Assembly: GCF_901000735.1 (NCBI RefSeq)
Contig: NC_081547.1
Location: forward strand, 21,762,838-21,826,837
DNA from: Corylus avellana
Taxonomy: Eukaryota > Streptophyta > Magnoliopsida > Fagales > Betulaceae
Reading direction: 5' to 3'
DNA length: 64,000 bases
The notes beneath the pieces were generated by a model, which saw only the letters and a list, made by a program, of their open reading frames with translations, had not been told where the DNA came from and did no database searches. Made by a program: the position numbers and the translations under genes. Numbering within the stretch: position 1 is the stretch's first letter; each line of letters starts with the position of its first letter. This document shows, in pieces, positions 23,580-36,000 of this stretch.

Positions 23580-24170
23580 GAAACTGTTAGTTAGCCCTCT
23601 TCTGGGCACTGTCACTTGAAGGGGACAATTCACCTTGACTTCGCTGGAGACCAGTAGAAGTCATTTTTCCATACAAGATGACTAAGATTTGGAAAAAAAA
23701 ACACTAAAAATAGTCCGGAGGTACTTGTCCCATCCATGTGCTAGAATATAATGCCTATTCCTCCTCAATTTCACTTGCATTTCAGAAGACTATCTCTATC
23801 TACCCATTGACCTCAACCTTCTAACACGGCAATCTATTCCTCCTTCCCATAATTATTGGACCAAATAAGGATCACAAAAAATATCTCTCAGTTTGAAGAT
23901 AAGAAAAATATTATATTTCAACCACTTATGAGAAAGAATACCAAGAACACACGATGATATAGATAACTAATAATAATTATAAAAAATAAATTAAAAATTA
24001 AAAATTAAAACTTCACAATATTAATATATAATAAGATCATTGACCATATCGAATAAATTAATATTTATTCAGATAAACGTTGCAATAAGAAAATATCAAA
24101 ACTGACTGCCTTGGTGAAACTTCAACAACAAAATGAGAATTTCTTAAAATTTGGTTAGTAAAAAAAAAAA
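23580..24170. repeat. Ghost unit: RLP 5'-flank repeat fused to glycerol kinase intron
   Basis: Bases 23580-23825 match the RLP 5' flank ('gtagaagtcatttttccata', 'cccattgacctcaacc'). From about 23848 the text changes to that of the GK1 last intron at 12510-12715 ('attattggacca', 'ctctcagtttgaaga', 'aaaatatcaaaactga', 'ccttggtgaaactt'). The same junction recurs near 56885, 57655, 61800 and, inverted, 63715. No exon of either gene lies between. Confidence 0.65.
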
Positions 24171-24369
24171 CATAAATAAATTCTCAGGTTTCCGATTTTT
24201 TTTTTTCCTTTTAGTTGTCTTCTTTTGAATTTGGTTCAATTTCCGATATATATATATATATATATTAACGTAATTATCATTCTTCCGCACATTTTGTAGC
24301 TGTGAAATTTCTGGTATACATGAATATATACAATTGGGATGGACAATTGGGATGCAATGGAATTCTGCC

Positions 24370-24880
24370 AAATCCTCACATTTCTCACCGCAGTGGCTGT
24401 TTGTAAAACTATTGATTTTGATACTTGGCGCAATCAAACAATTGATTTCATTGAAAATGAGGAAACAGAGGAATTAGGATCGTAACCGTTAAGAGCATGC
24501 ATTTGCTTACATAGTCATCGTGCTTTTTACTCGCACAAATCTACAGTGTACCCATTTTTTTTTTTAGCCCGACCTTTTCACTTAATTCATATATTTCGGA
24601 TAAATGTATATATGTTTGTAAAATATTATTATGAAATATATATGTTTATTGTAAAATTACTCATACTTTGTTGTATATTTATGCACTATTCCTTTCCAAG
24701 GGGCATTTTACCGGTGGGTAAACTGTTTGTAAGAGTTTGTGACTTTATTTATTTATTTGCAAGTATGTATTGATAGACTATTTATGTTGGGTTGATCTTG
24801 TGCCCTCTTAGTACTCAATCCACTAATTAAACCACTTTCTTACATAAAATGAATAGCCCGGCCAATGAAAATGCTTTAGG
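24370..24880. repeat. Triplicated spacer block, copy 3
   Basis: See 18850-19350 and 14285-14660. It directly precedes M1 copy 5 and the RLP-B promoter region, so this block marks the upstream end of the RLP unit. Confidence 0.7.
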
Positions 24881-25090
24881 GGCATGTTTGAGATTGCGTT
24901 TGAGGGATTTAAAAGTGCTTTTAATATTCAAAAAGTCTATTTGAAGAAAAAAAATACTCGTTTGGTAAAAAAATTAAAAGCGCAAAATGACCAAAACGTA
25001 CTTTTGGCAAAAGTTAAAAAATGAAATTTTTGTCCAAAAGCTCTTTTTTATTTAAAAGTTCTATTTTTCAAACGCAATTCTAAACAGGCT
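24881..25090. repeat. Foldback MITE family M1, copy 5
   Basis: Left end 'catgtttgagattgcgtttg', right end 'caaacgcaattctaaacagg'. It occupies the same relative place as copy 4 at 19351-19580, so it was duplicated with the block. Confidence 0.7.
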
Positions 25091-25346
25091 TTTGTATTTA
25101 GTCCTCAATCACCGTAAGGGATAATTTACCTTGACTTCACTCAAGACCGGTAGAAGTCATTTTTCCATGTAAGGTGACAAATATTTGGAAAACAAAGTCT
25201 GGAGATGCTTGTCCCATACGCTGGAAGACTGACCCTAGAAACAAAGTCTGGGTCCCTAGTTTAGAAGACTGACCCTCGCCACTGACTCCAACCTTCAAAC
25301 AAATCCCTTCATATGCCCACCACCCACCTTCTAGCTCTCAAACTTC

Positions 25347-25354
25347 TATATATA
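25347..25354 (+). promoter_or_regulatory. Probable TATA box of RLP-B
   Basis: 'tatatata', within 'cttctatatataatg', lies about 80 bases before the ATG at 25433. The stretch 25110-25320 upstream is the RLP 5'-flank repeat P. Inference from position only. Confidence 0.5.
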
Positions 25355-25432
25355 ATGACCATATTTCTTTGAATTTTACATTGAGCTTTCCCTTTCGTGT
25401 GCAAAGGAAGAAGCTGGTTTACCTACAAATTA

Positions 25433-28400
25433 ATGAAACAATTTTTCTCAATGGCAGACCCACCTTTACTGAAAGCCTTGCTGTGGGGTTTACTTGTGTT
25501 TCTTCAATTTCATGAGCACGCAGCCTGCTTCCACGAAGAGAGGATTGCTCTGCTTGAGTTGAAGGTGTTTCTGAAATCCAATATTATTTATGCAGGTCAC
25601 CCCCTTCTTCCCTCGTGGATCGACGATGCAAAGAGTGATTGTTGTGGTTGGGAGAGGGTCACGTGCAACTCCACCACCGCTCACGTTATCAACCTTTCCC
25701 TCTACAACTTAAACCAAGATCCTGATTACTACGATGAAGATCCCTATTACTATTTCTTCAAAAATGAAGAGAAGAAGCAATATTGGTTGCTAAACATGTC
25801 ACTGTTGGCGCCTTTCAAGGAGCTGAGAAGTCTTAATCTGTCCGGCAATGTAATTGGTGGTTGCCTACCAAATGAAGGTATGTTCTCAGCCTCCCCTGCT
25901 TTTCCTTTCTCATATCAAATCCCTCTTAAAACACACACAAAAAAAAACGAAAAAGAGAAATTATCTAATGCTACGTTGAAAAGATGGCTTTTGAACGTCT
26001 TCAGTCTAATTCCCTCCACCCAAAAAGAAATAAAAAGCGAAAAGATTTCCTTGAGCCATTTTGTACTCTTCCGTGATAAAAATTAAGAATTACCTCTTTA
26101 ACAATGATAAAGATAATTACAAATATTAATTTCTAAAGTTTTATAATTATTTTTATTTTCTTTTTTCTTTTTTTCTGTTGAATCACGGGTGTCCCGCGTG
26201 ATTTTGAATTATGTCTTGCTAAAATTAATTTATCAAAATTAAATTCTAATGAATTATAGAAAACATAAAAAGACACTGGGGCAGATGTGGCCTCGCAAAG
26301 TCAGACTCGCCGTGGTTTTTTGGATCCTACAGCAGCGGAAGGCGTGGCTGCTATTATGGCCGCCCAACTGCCCAACTATGTGTCAAGTCGGGGATCCAGC
26401 AGGTGCAACTTGAGGGAGATGCGAAGACTATCATTGCTGCAATAAACTCGGTTGACCCTGATGAGAGTGGGAGGGAAATGTGTTATACACGTCGCGAAGG
26501 GAATAAGGTGGCTCATGCGTTGGCTCGTTTGGCTACACACGAACCGTTGAATATGGTGTGGTATAATAACCCACCGGATTGGATACGTGACCTCTTGCAA
26601 GCAGAGATTTCTGCTTTGCAGCATTTGCAATAAATACAATATATCCGATTACTCAAAAAAAAAAAAAATTGGATTATATATAATAGAAGGACAAAGTTTT
26701 CTTCCAAACTAAGTTGGAGGAATTTCCTTCAATTTAGTCTATAAAAGTGACATGTGTCCCTTGAACATGTAAGATGCACATGTTTTTTAATAATAGGGGC
26801 AAAGTTAAAATAAATTTTATTAAAAACTCATGTGCATCTCGCATATTATTAAAAAAAAATGACACATGTCACTTACAGACTAGGTTGAAGGAAATTTCTC
26901 CAACCTAACTGGGAGGAAAACTTTTTCCATATTTTAGAATTAAGCAATTGATATAAACAATAAAATCAGACTTAAATGACCCTTATTTTAAATAGCTTAT
27001 TTTATATGGTCTTAAATAGAGTTTTAATTAGCTCAATTCTTGGGTTCTGTAATAAAACTCTTTAAGCTTTTTAATTATTATTTTCCCCTCTCTCTCATAA
27101 ACCAATTTCCAAAACTCCAGCTTTATTTTCACCAAATTGAACGATACTCTTTTAACTTTTTTGCAATTCCTCTCCCATTTCTCAGGGAAATTATGAAAAC
27201 CCAACCTCTCTTCACAAAAAAATTTTGTATTTCTTTTTTCTCTTATTTTATTTTATCACTTGTAATCTTTTGCCTTTTAGTTCTATAAGTTTATAATTTT
27301 TTTTAAAAAAAATATTTTATATATTATACTTACAATCAGAAGCTATTGATTTTAGTTGATCGTTGTCGTCACTGTGCCGCTGATTTTAGTGCACAACCTA
27401 ATTAATTTCTAGTTAAATTTGACTATCTTACAAAAAAGATAAAGTGGATTAACCATATTATCTCTTGAAATAATATATATACTAACAAAACTTGAACATG
27501 AAAATTTAATTAGTAATTTTAAATCTCAAAAAATAGAAGAATAATTTTTATTATTTAATATAAAAATTTATTATATTAATATTTTAAAATTAAAAATGTC
27601 TTATTCTAATTTTTTGCCTTAAACTTCAATTTTCGTTGAGCCGTCCATGTCTAACATCAATCATAAGGTTCAAGCTAGAGTACGAAAACCAATTTGAAAT
27701 AGAATATTTCTATCAAATTAATCTTGAAAGTTTTGTATTGAAGCATATGATGGAGTTCTTTTTAATTGTGTCATTTTCTTCCAGGTTTTGAAAGGCTAGC
27801 ACTACTTCCAAAATTGGAGATATTAGACCTTGGCATTAATTCCTTTGGATTTGGTTATAGCATTATACCATCTCTAAGTCGACTTGCGTCCCTTAAGACA
27901 TTGAGTCTTGCAGGCAATTATTTGAGCTGGTCTCCAGGTAATCTACTATCGCTAGCCTTCTTTCCTTTATATTTATGTTCATCATTTCAAAGCTTCGTTA
28001 ATTGTACTTTTTCCCGTAATTATTCATTTTCTATAATTAATTAATCTAGATTTTTATTTTGAATTTTTTTTTCTTTATATTTCTTTTTAAACTACATATA
28101 TGAGAATAAATATTTAACACTTTTCAATTTATAAGAACTAAAATTTATGAATTTTTAAATTTATTGGATATGTGGGTTTATCCTATTAAGTAAATTTATG
28201 GTTTAAAATGATCTTATGAACATTTGTCATTTTTTGTAGCTAATTTGTAAATTAAGAGAAGAAAATAAAATTTGTTTTGATAATCTTTTAAAGATTTTTT
28301 GACTTAATTATATATAAAAAAAATAAAAAATAAAAAATAAAACCGACGCGTAGCGCAGGCTCTAAGCCAGTTAACTCTAATTCGTCAGCCCTCTTTTATC

Positions 28401-31400
28401 ATATCAAATCCCTCTTAAAACACACATAAAAAAAAAAAAAAAAAAAAACAAAACATAAAAGAAATATTATCAAATCCCTGCTTTTGGACGTCTTCTGTCT
28501 AATTCCCTCCGGACCAGGACCCTAGAATTCCTGAGGAAATTTGAGGCCCTCGAATTCTCAATCTAGACTATTAGATGTTGATCCAACGATCCAAATTATT
28601 CCACTAATAAAAATTTATTAAAAATTATTTAAATTTAAAAAATAAATCAAAATTAAAATAATAAATAATTATTAAATAAATAAATAATTATTTACACTGC
28701 CCATCTCTCTTTCACTCTCTCTCTCTCTCTCTCTGTGCATATCCAAAAATGGCCTCATCTCCCTCCTCTTCCTCAGCCAAACCCTACCAAAACCCATATT
28801 CAGTATCCACAGTGAGAGAAAGATCACATTTTTTGTATATATTTCTCTCTTAAAGACTCTACTTTTTCCTTTATATTGTGTGAGGCAGAGTATAGTGGTG
28901 TCTGATATGGCTTCTACGCCACCAAGCCGTACCAAAACCACCAGTACCCACAAAACCAAACACCACCATCCCTTGAAAAACCACCTCCAGAGCAACCACC
29001 AGAACCGCCGCTATTTGGCCAACACCACCACCACAACCTCCACCAACGTTTCCATCGCAAAGCCTCTACCTTGGGGGTTGACGATCCTCGGCCACCCCAA
29101 GGGCCATGAGGGTGGCTCGGCCACCCCCAACCGGCCCTTGGAGGTGGTTCGGCCACCCCAAGGGCCAAAGCCAAAAACAAATTTTTTTGACCTTGGGGTG
29201 GTCCGGCCACCCCAGACCGGCTGATGTGGTGAAATTTTTCCTGAAATTTTCTTCTTCCTTCAAATTCACTCTCCCACTCAACCTATTTCTCTCTTCTCTC
29301 AAATTTTCCAACCATACTCATCACAACCCAACCTTCCTCTCTATACAAAATTAAAACACAAACAAAATTTGGAAGAAAATAAAGAGGTGGGTCTTTAACT
29401 ACAGGTTATACTGCAGTGGGTTTGGTTGTTTTGTAGTGAGAGATAGGAAGAGAAGACGGTACTGGAGGAAAGAGATGGGCAGTGTAAATAGTTTTTTATT
29501 TATTTAATAATTTTTTATTATTTTAATTTTGATTTATTTTTTAAATTTAAATACTTTTTTATTAGTGAAATAATCTGGACCGTTGAATCAACATCCAACG
29601 GTTCAGATTGAGAATTTGAGGATATCCCGGTCAATTCCCTACACCCGAAAAGAAATAAAAAACAAAAAGATATCCTTAAGCCATTTTGTTCTCTTCCGTG
29701 ATAAAATTAAGAATTGCTGGGTTCGAATTTACCTCTTTAACAATGATAAAGATAATTACAAATATTAATTTCTAAAGATTTATAATTATGTTGAATCACG
29801 GGTGTCCCGCGTGATTCTGAATTATATGTCATGCTAAAATTAATTTATCAAAATTAATTTCTCAATGAATTATAGAAAAGATAAAAATATGGATTATATA
29901 TATTAGAATTAAGCAATTGATATAAACCATAAAATCAGATTTAAATGATCCTTATTTTAAATAGCTCATTTTATATCGTCTTAAATAGAGTTTTAGCTCA
30001 ATTCTTGGGTTCTGTAGTAAAACTCTTTAAGCTTTTTATTTTTTATTTTTTTCCCTTCTCTCTCTCTCTCTCTCTCTCATAATCCAATTTCCAAAACTCC
30101 AGCTTTATTTTCACCAAATTGAACGATACTTTTTTAACTTTTTTGCAATTCCTCTCCCATTTCCCAGCGAAATTATGAAAACCCAACCTCTCTTCACAAA
30201 AAAATTTTGTATGTTTTTTTTCTCTTATTTTATTTTATCACTTGTAGTCTTTTGCCTTTTAGTTCTACAAGTTTTTATTTATTTTTTTAATATTTTATAT
30301 ATTATACTTACAATCAGAAGCTATTGATTTTAGTTGATCGTTGTCGTCACTGTGCCGCTGATTTTAGTGCACAATCTAATTAATTTCTAGTTAAATTTGA
30401 CTATCTTACAGAAAAGATAAAGTGGATTAACCATATTATCTATTGAAATAATATACTAACAAAACTTGATCGTGAAAATTTAATTAGTAATTTTAAATCT
30501 CAAAAAATAGAAGAATGATTTTAAATTAATTTTTATTATTTAATATAAAAATTTATTATATTAATATTTTAAAATTAAAAATGTCTTATTTTAATTTTTT
30601 GCCTTAAACTTCAATTTTCATTGAGCCGCCAATGTCTAACATCAATCATAAGATTCAAGCTAAAGTATGAAAACCCAATTTGAAATAGAATATTTCTATC
30701 AAATTAATCTTGAAATTTTTGTATTGAAGCATATGATGGAGTTCTTTTTAATTGTGTCATTTTCTTCCAGGTTTTGAAAGGCTAGCACTACTTCCAAAAT
30801 TGGAGATATTAGACCTTGGTATTAATTTCTTTGATTTTAGCATTATACCATCTCTAAGTCGACTTGCGTCCCTTAAGACATTGAGTCTTGCAAAAAATTA
30901 TTTGGGATTTTTGAATACAACTACAGGTAATTTACTATCACTAGACTTCTTCCCTTTATATTTGGTTTTCTTTCTTTTTTTTTTTTAATAGATTGACTAC
31001 AGGTTTTGAAAGCTTGTCAAGATTGGAGAACCTTGAAACCTTAGATCTTAGTCTGAACAATTTAAATAGAAGCATCATAGAATCATTGCCTGCAATCAAA
31101 TCCCTTAAGAATCTGAATCTCGGTTTTAACTTCATAGAAGGATCCTTTCCAATCAAAGGTACATATGTTGATCTTTAGTATTACTTTATAGAAACTGCAA
31201 GCAGTTCCAATCATATTTGAAATTTTTTATATTCTGCTTTATGTAGAAATATCGGCTTTTGAAAACTTGGAGAAGTTGGATTTAAGTGAAAATAGACTCA
31301 ATGGCTCCCTCACAATCCAAGGTAATGAGAGAGAGAGGGACTTGAGTTTGAGATTTTCAATTGCTTCATAACCACTTTACACACATCTTTCATATTTCTA

Positions 31401-33009
31401 TCAAACTACTTATTTAGTTTATACCACAAGTCACAATTCTCTCAATTCGCATTCATTCCTCTGTTTTGTTTTTATTTTCTTTTCGAATTTTTATTCCTCA
31501 AAAATTTGAACAAGTCAATTTCAATTCAATTGCTACATCCCATTTTGTTGACGTTTGACTTGAATCACAACAATTGTTCTTTAATGTCATCTTGTCGGAA
31601 ATATGCAAAGAAAGTTGTGTGAAACATGAAATGCATCAACGTGTTTCCCTACATTATAATCAACATTGCATATGAGGCTATACTTACCATTTAATTAATC
31701 ACTTATGGTTTCTTGCTAACTATAACACTAGCGTAGCCAGATTTGCTTAAGCTATAAAACGCTATTTTTCTTTTGAACACTGCAAATTGCATAGTTTTGT
31801 TTTTAATAGATCTATTACAGGTTTGGAAAGCTTGTCAAGATTGGAAAACCTAAAAACCTTAGATCTTAGCGACAACAAATTCGACAAAAGCGTCATTGAA
31901 TCATTAAGTGCAGTCAAATCCCTTAAGAATTTGAATCTTGCTTCGAATTCTATAGGAGGATCATTTCCTGGCAAAGGTATGTTGATCTTCCGTATTACTT
32001 TATAGACACTTCCGCTCATGTTTGAAATTTTCTATGTTTTGTTTTATGCATAATTATCGACTTTTGTCCTTGTGATTTGAAGTTTTGATAAATAGTTACC
32101 TTAGTTTTTAAAACGTGATTAAACAATACTCATTAAGAAAAACACAAAAGACAAATTAGTATCTGTGTTTAGAAAAGTTGGCCGAATCCATTAATGTGCT
32201 ACATCAGTACCAATCAGAATGTAAGATGTGTCACTTTCAATTAAAAAAAAAAAAAGTACTCAAAACAATGAAACTACGAAAGCCACTAAGAATATCTTGT
32301 TCCATTGGCGAATCATATGCGGTCTAGCTAGCTAGGATCTAATATCTTCTTCCCCTCTTTCTCATAGTGCCCAAAAAAGTCTTTGGACAGTACTCAAGCT
32401 AGCTTTCAAGGATTTTCCAGTCTTCTTGAGAAGCTCTTGTAACTAATTGTTTAGTTTTTATGACACAACTCACAATTTGCTCCATACACATTCAAAGATT
32501 TTAGGAAATATTATGTAGATTTCTTCCCCACTCGAAAAATTGCAAAATTTTTCTTTGTTTCAATCGATACATTAATTTTTTTTAATCACTCACCCTCCAG
32601 GCAATAAAAAGCAAATACTTAGAATTTTCTTAACACAACTATTCTTACACCTTTAGATTTTCCATTTTCAATTTTGTCTCCCAATTCCAATAGTTATGTC
32701 CTCCCTCTCCCTCCTATAGGAAGCAAAAGACCTTCGAAAATCTGCATTTAATTTCAATAAAATAAAAACAACAGAAAATTTCAAAATTAATTAAAGACGA
32801 ATGATTTTGTGAGAAAACAAATTGAAGTCATTTATAATTAATTTAAGCTCTCAACGGTGAATAATGGTTATTAGGGGTAAATGTAAAATTTGTTGATGTG
32901 GTTTGGTGTTTTGTCAATTAGATCTCTAAGTTTTAAACAGCGATTAATTAAACACTCATTGAGTAAGCAATAAAAATAAAAACACAAAGACAAATGGGTA
33001 GAGCGGTCG

Positions 33010-33051
<42 letters not shown>

Positions 33052-36000
33052 TACAAATTGGGTTTCTATCTCTGGCTATATGTACACAATAAAACTCAAA
33101 CTAAATTATTAAAGCATCGGATTTTCCATTTCCATAGGGATTTTTTCAAATGGCCCAATTCATCATCCGAACTTGTATCGAACATTGTTTCAGAGGGAGT
33201 CGTTTTCTACTTGAGAAAAACAAAAAGTACCTATTAAATTGTTGGAAAAAATATAATAAAGCTCACCAAACTAACATCCATTTTTTAAATAGCTCCATGA
33301 AGTTTATAATGTGCTAAACTGGTGTATCAAACTACTAAAATGTGTAAAAAATGCCACTATTTTATTATATTCCTATAATACCCTTATTCTCTTAAAAACT
33401 GAAATAAAAATTGATAAAATAAAAAATTAATTAAAAAACGTTAGGGGTATATTTTTTTAGTTTTTTTCCAGAAAATTAATTTTTTTTAGTTATATATATA
33501 TATTAACAGTGACACATGTATTACAATTTTATTAGCATTAATGTGACATCTAACAAAAATCGGCAAGTATTTTAATGGAATTTGGGCTTTTTTTTTTCGT
33601 GTTTTTTTTTTTTTTAAAGAAAAAAATAGTTTAGTTTAGTTTTTCATTTTAGTTTTTAAGAGAATAAGGGTATAATAGAAATATAATAATAATAAAAAAG
33701 TGTCGTCTCTCGTTATGAAGATTCTGTTGACCTCATTGGGGTTAAGCCAGTCCTTGCTTTTGAAGCTTCAACGAAAAAAAAAAAAAAAAAGTCACCGTCG
33801 CTTTGCTCTCTTCGGCAATTGGAGGGTTGGTGGTTTCTTTTGGTCTTTTGGTTTCTTCGGCAATTAGCATTGATGTTTGACTTGAATAACAATAATTGTT
33901 CTTGAATGTCCATCATGTCCGAAATACATACACAAAGAAAGTTGTGTGAAACATGAAATGCATCAATGTGTTTCCCTACGTGCGTTATAATCAACATTGC
34001 ATATGAGGCTATACTTACCATTTAATTATTCACTTATGGTTTCTTGCTGACTATAACACTAGAGTAGCCAGATTTGCTTAAGCTATACGCTATTTTTCTT
34101 CTAAACATTGCAAATTGCATAGTTTTTTTTTTTTAATAGATCTATTACAGGTTTGAAAAGCTTGTCAAGATTGGAGAACCTAGAGACCTTAGATCTTAGG
34201 GAAAACAATTTTGATAAAAGCTTCATTAAATCATTGAGTGCAGTCAAATCTCTTAAAAATTTGAATCTTGCTGGGAATAATATAGGAGGATCCTTTCCTG
34301 CAAAAGATATGTTGATGTTCCATATTACTTTATAGAAACTTTCAATCATGTTTGAAATTTTCTATGTTTTGTTTTATGCAGAATTATCGGCTTTTGAAAA
34401 CTTGGAGAAGTTGGATTTAAGGGATAATGATTTCTATGGCCCCCTAACAATCCAAGGTAATGAGTGAGACTTAAGTTTGAGCCTTGAGGGATAAATGTAT
34501 TTTTTCTCCTTGTGGTTTGGACTTTGAACAAATAACTACCTTAGTTTTTAAAAAGTGATTAAACACACCTTGAAATAATCACAAAAGACAAATTAGTATT
34601 TGCGTTTAGAATAGTTGGTCAATCGGTTAATATGCTACATCAGTACCAATCAGAATGTAACATGTGTCACTTGCAATTAAAAAAAAAAAAGTACTAGAAA
34701 GTATTAAAAACACAAGAAGAAAGGGCAACATAAGGTGTACGAAACCTAATGTAAATTTGAATCATGTAAAAAGCATCCAGTAGACATGAAAACCCCAATA
34801 AAAACAAGTCAAGATTTGTTCAGACGACTTTATTCCTTTTGACGGATTTGAACATGTGTTTATCAAGTATAAGGCTTGCTTTGTCAGATGCTATTTGAAG
34901 ACTCAAGCAGCCTTTTTCTTCTTTAAAACAAAGTCAAGATTTGTTCAGACGACTGAATAGCTTCGTTTCCAATCTCATGGTAAACGGGCATAGCAATACG
35001 GTTAATTCTCGGTACCCTTGCGCTTACCTGACCGACTAGGACTAGGACTCTTAATTCATTCTAATAATCGACTAAAAAACATTTGGTAATCTAATATCAA
35101 GGCTAAAATAAGTTGCACTCGAAATATAATTTCTATTTATTATTAGCTGATATGCCATTTAAATATTTTATATATTGACACTATATATCTTTCTTCACTT
35201 GTGGTAGGTTTGTCTAATTTCAATAGGCTGGAGATTCTAGATTTGAGTGGAAATTCTTTCACCGGAAGTATTTCTCCATATATCGGGGCACTATCTTCTT
35301 TAAAGGCTATATCATTAGCTAAGAATCAGCTCAATGGCCCTTTTCCAAAAGGTAAGAATCGACAAGAAAATCAAGTGTTTGCAAATTGTTAGTCTTAATT
35401 ACCTATATAGTACATTTTCTACAATTGATTAAAGATGTGAGATAAGGTGAAGGACCATGGTTGATTTAACTCAACAATTGACCATTTACTCTTTTTTTTC
35501 TTTTTTTTTTTTTTTGAAAAACCCAATATTGAAAACCTGATTTTTCTTGTTGATTCTTAGAGTGGAACATAATTAAGATAGACATTTCTAATGTTATTCC
35601 TTTTGATAGATTTGTGCGCACTCAAGAAGCTTCAAGAGTTAGATCTTTATCATAATCTCTTTGAAGGGATCCTTCCTACATGCCTAAACAATTTGACATC
35701 TCTTAGATTGTTAGATATATCTAGCAATCGATTTATTGGAAACGTCTCTTCAAATCTGATAGCTAGCCCTACATCACTTGAGTACATTGATCTCAGTTAT
35801 AACCTTTTTGAGGGGTTATTCTCATTCAGCTTATTGGCTAATCACTCTAAGCTTGAGGTGATTATATTGGCAAGTGGAAACAACAAACTTGAGATAGAAA
35901 CTGAAAATTTGGCGGATTGGGACCCCTTGTTTCAATTGAAGGTTCTTATACTTCGTCACTGTTATTTGAACAAGCTCACCGGAAATATTCCCAAGTTTCT

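Larger units (their letters stand above)
32050..34140. other. RLP-B intron with duplicated-module debris
   Basis: At about 32048 the acceptor and first bases of a 75-nt LRR exon remain ('ttatgcataattatcg'; cag has become cat), but the rest of the exon is deleted and the text jumps to intron sequence. Bases 32090-32440 match 7090-7420 and 34540-34700, so the whole exon-intron module was duplicated. A (CT)n run lies at 33013-33048, and an imperfect inverted repeat at 33354-33702. Confidence 0.65.

Noticed and set aside
28880..29354. Proline/glycine-rich frames on both strands in the Mutator-like element
   Set aside because: They come largely from 'ggccacccc' palindromes. Only the short MASSPSSSS part is kept as a possible captured gene start.
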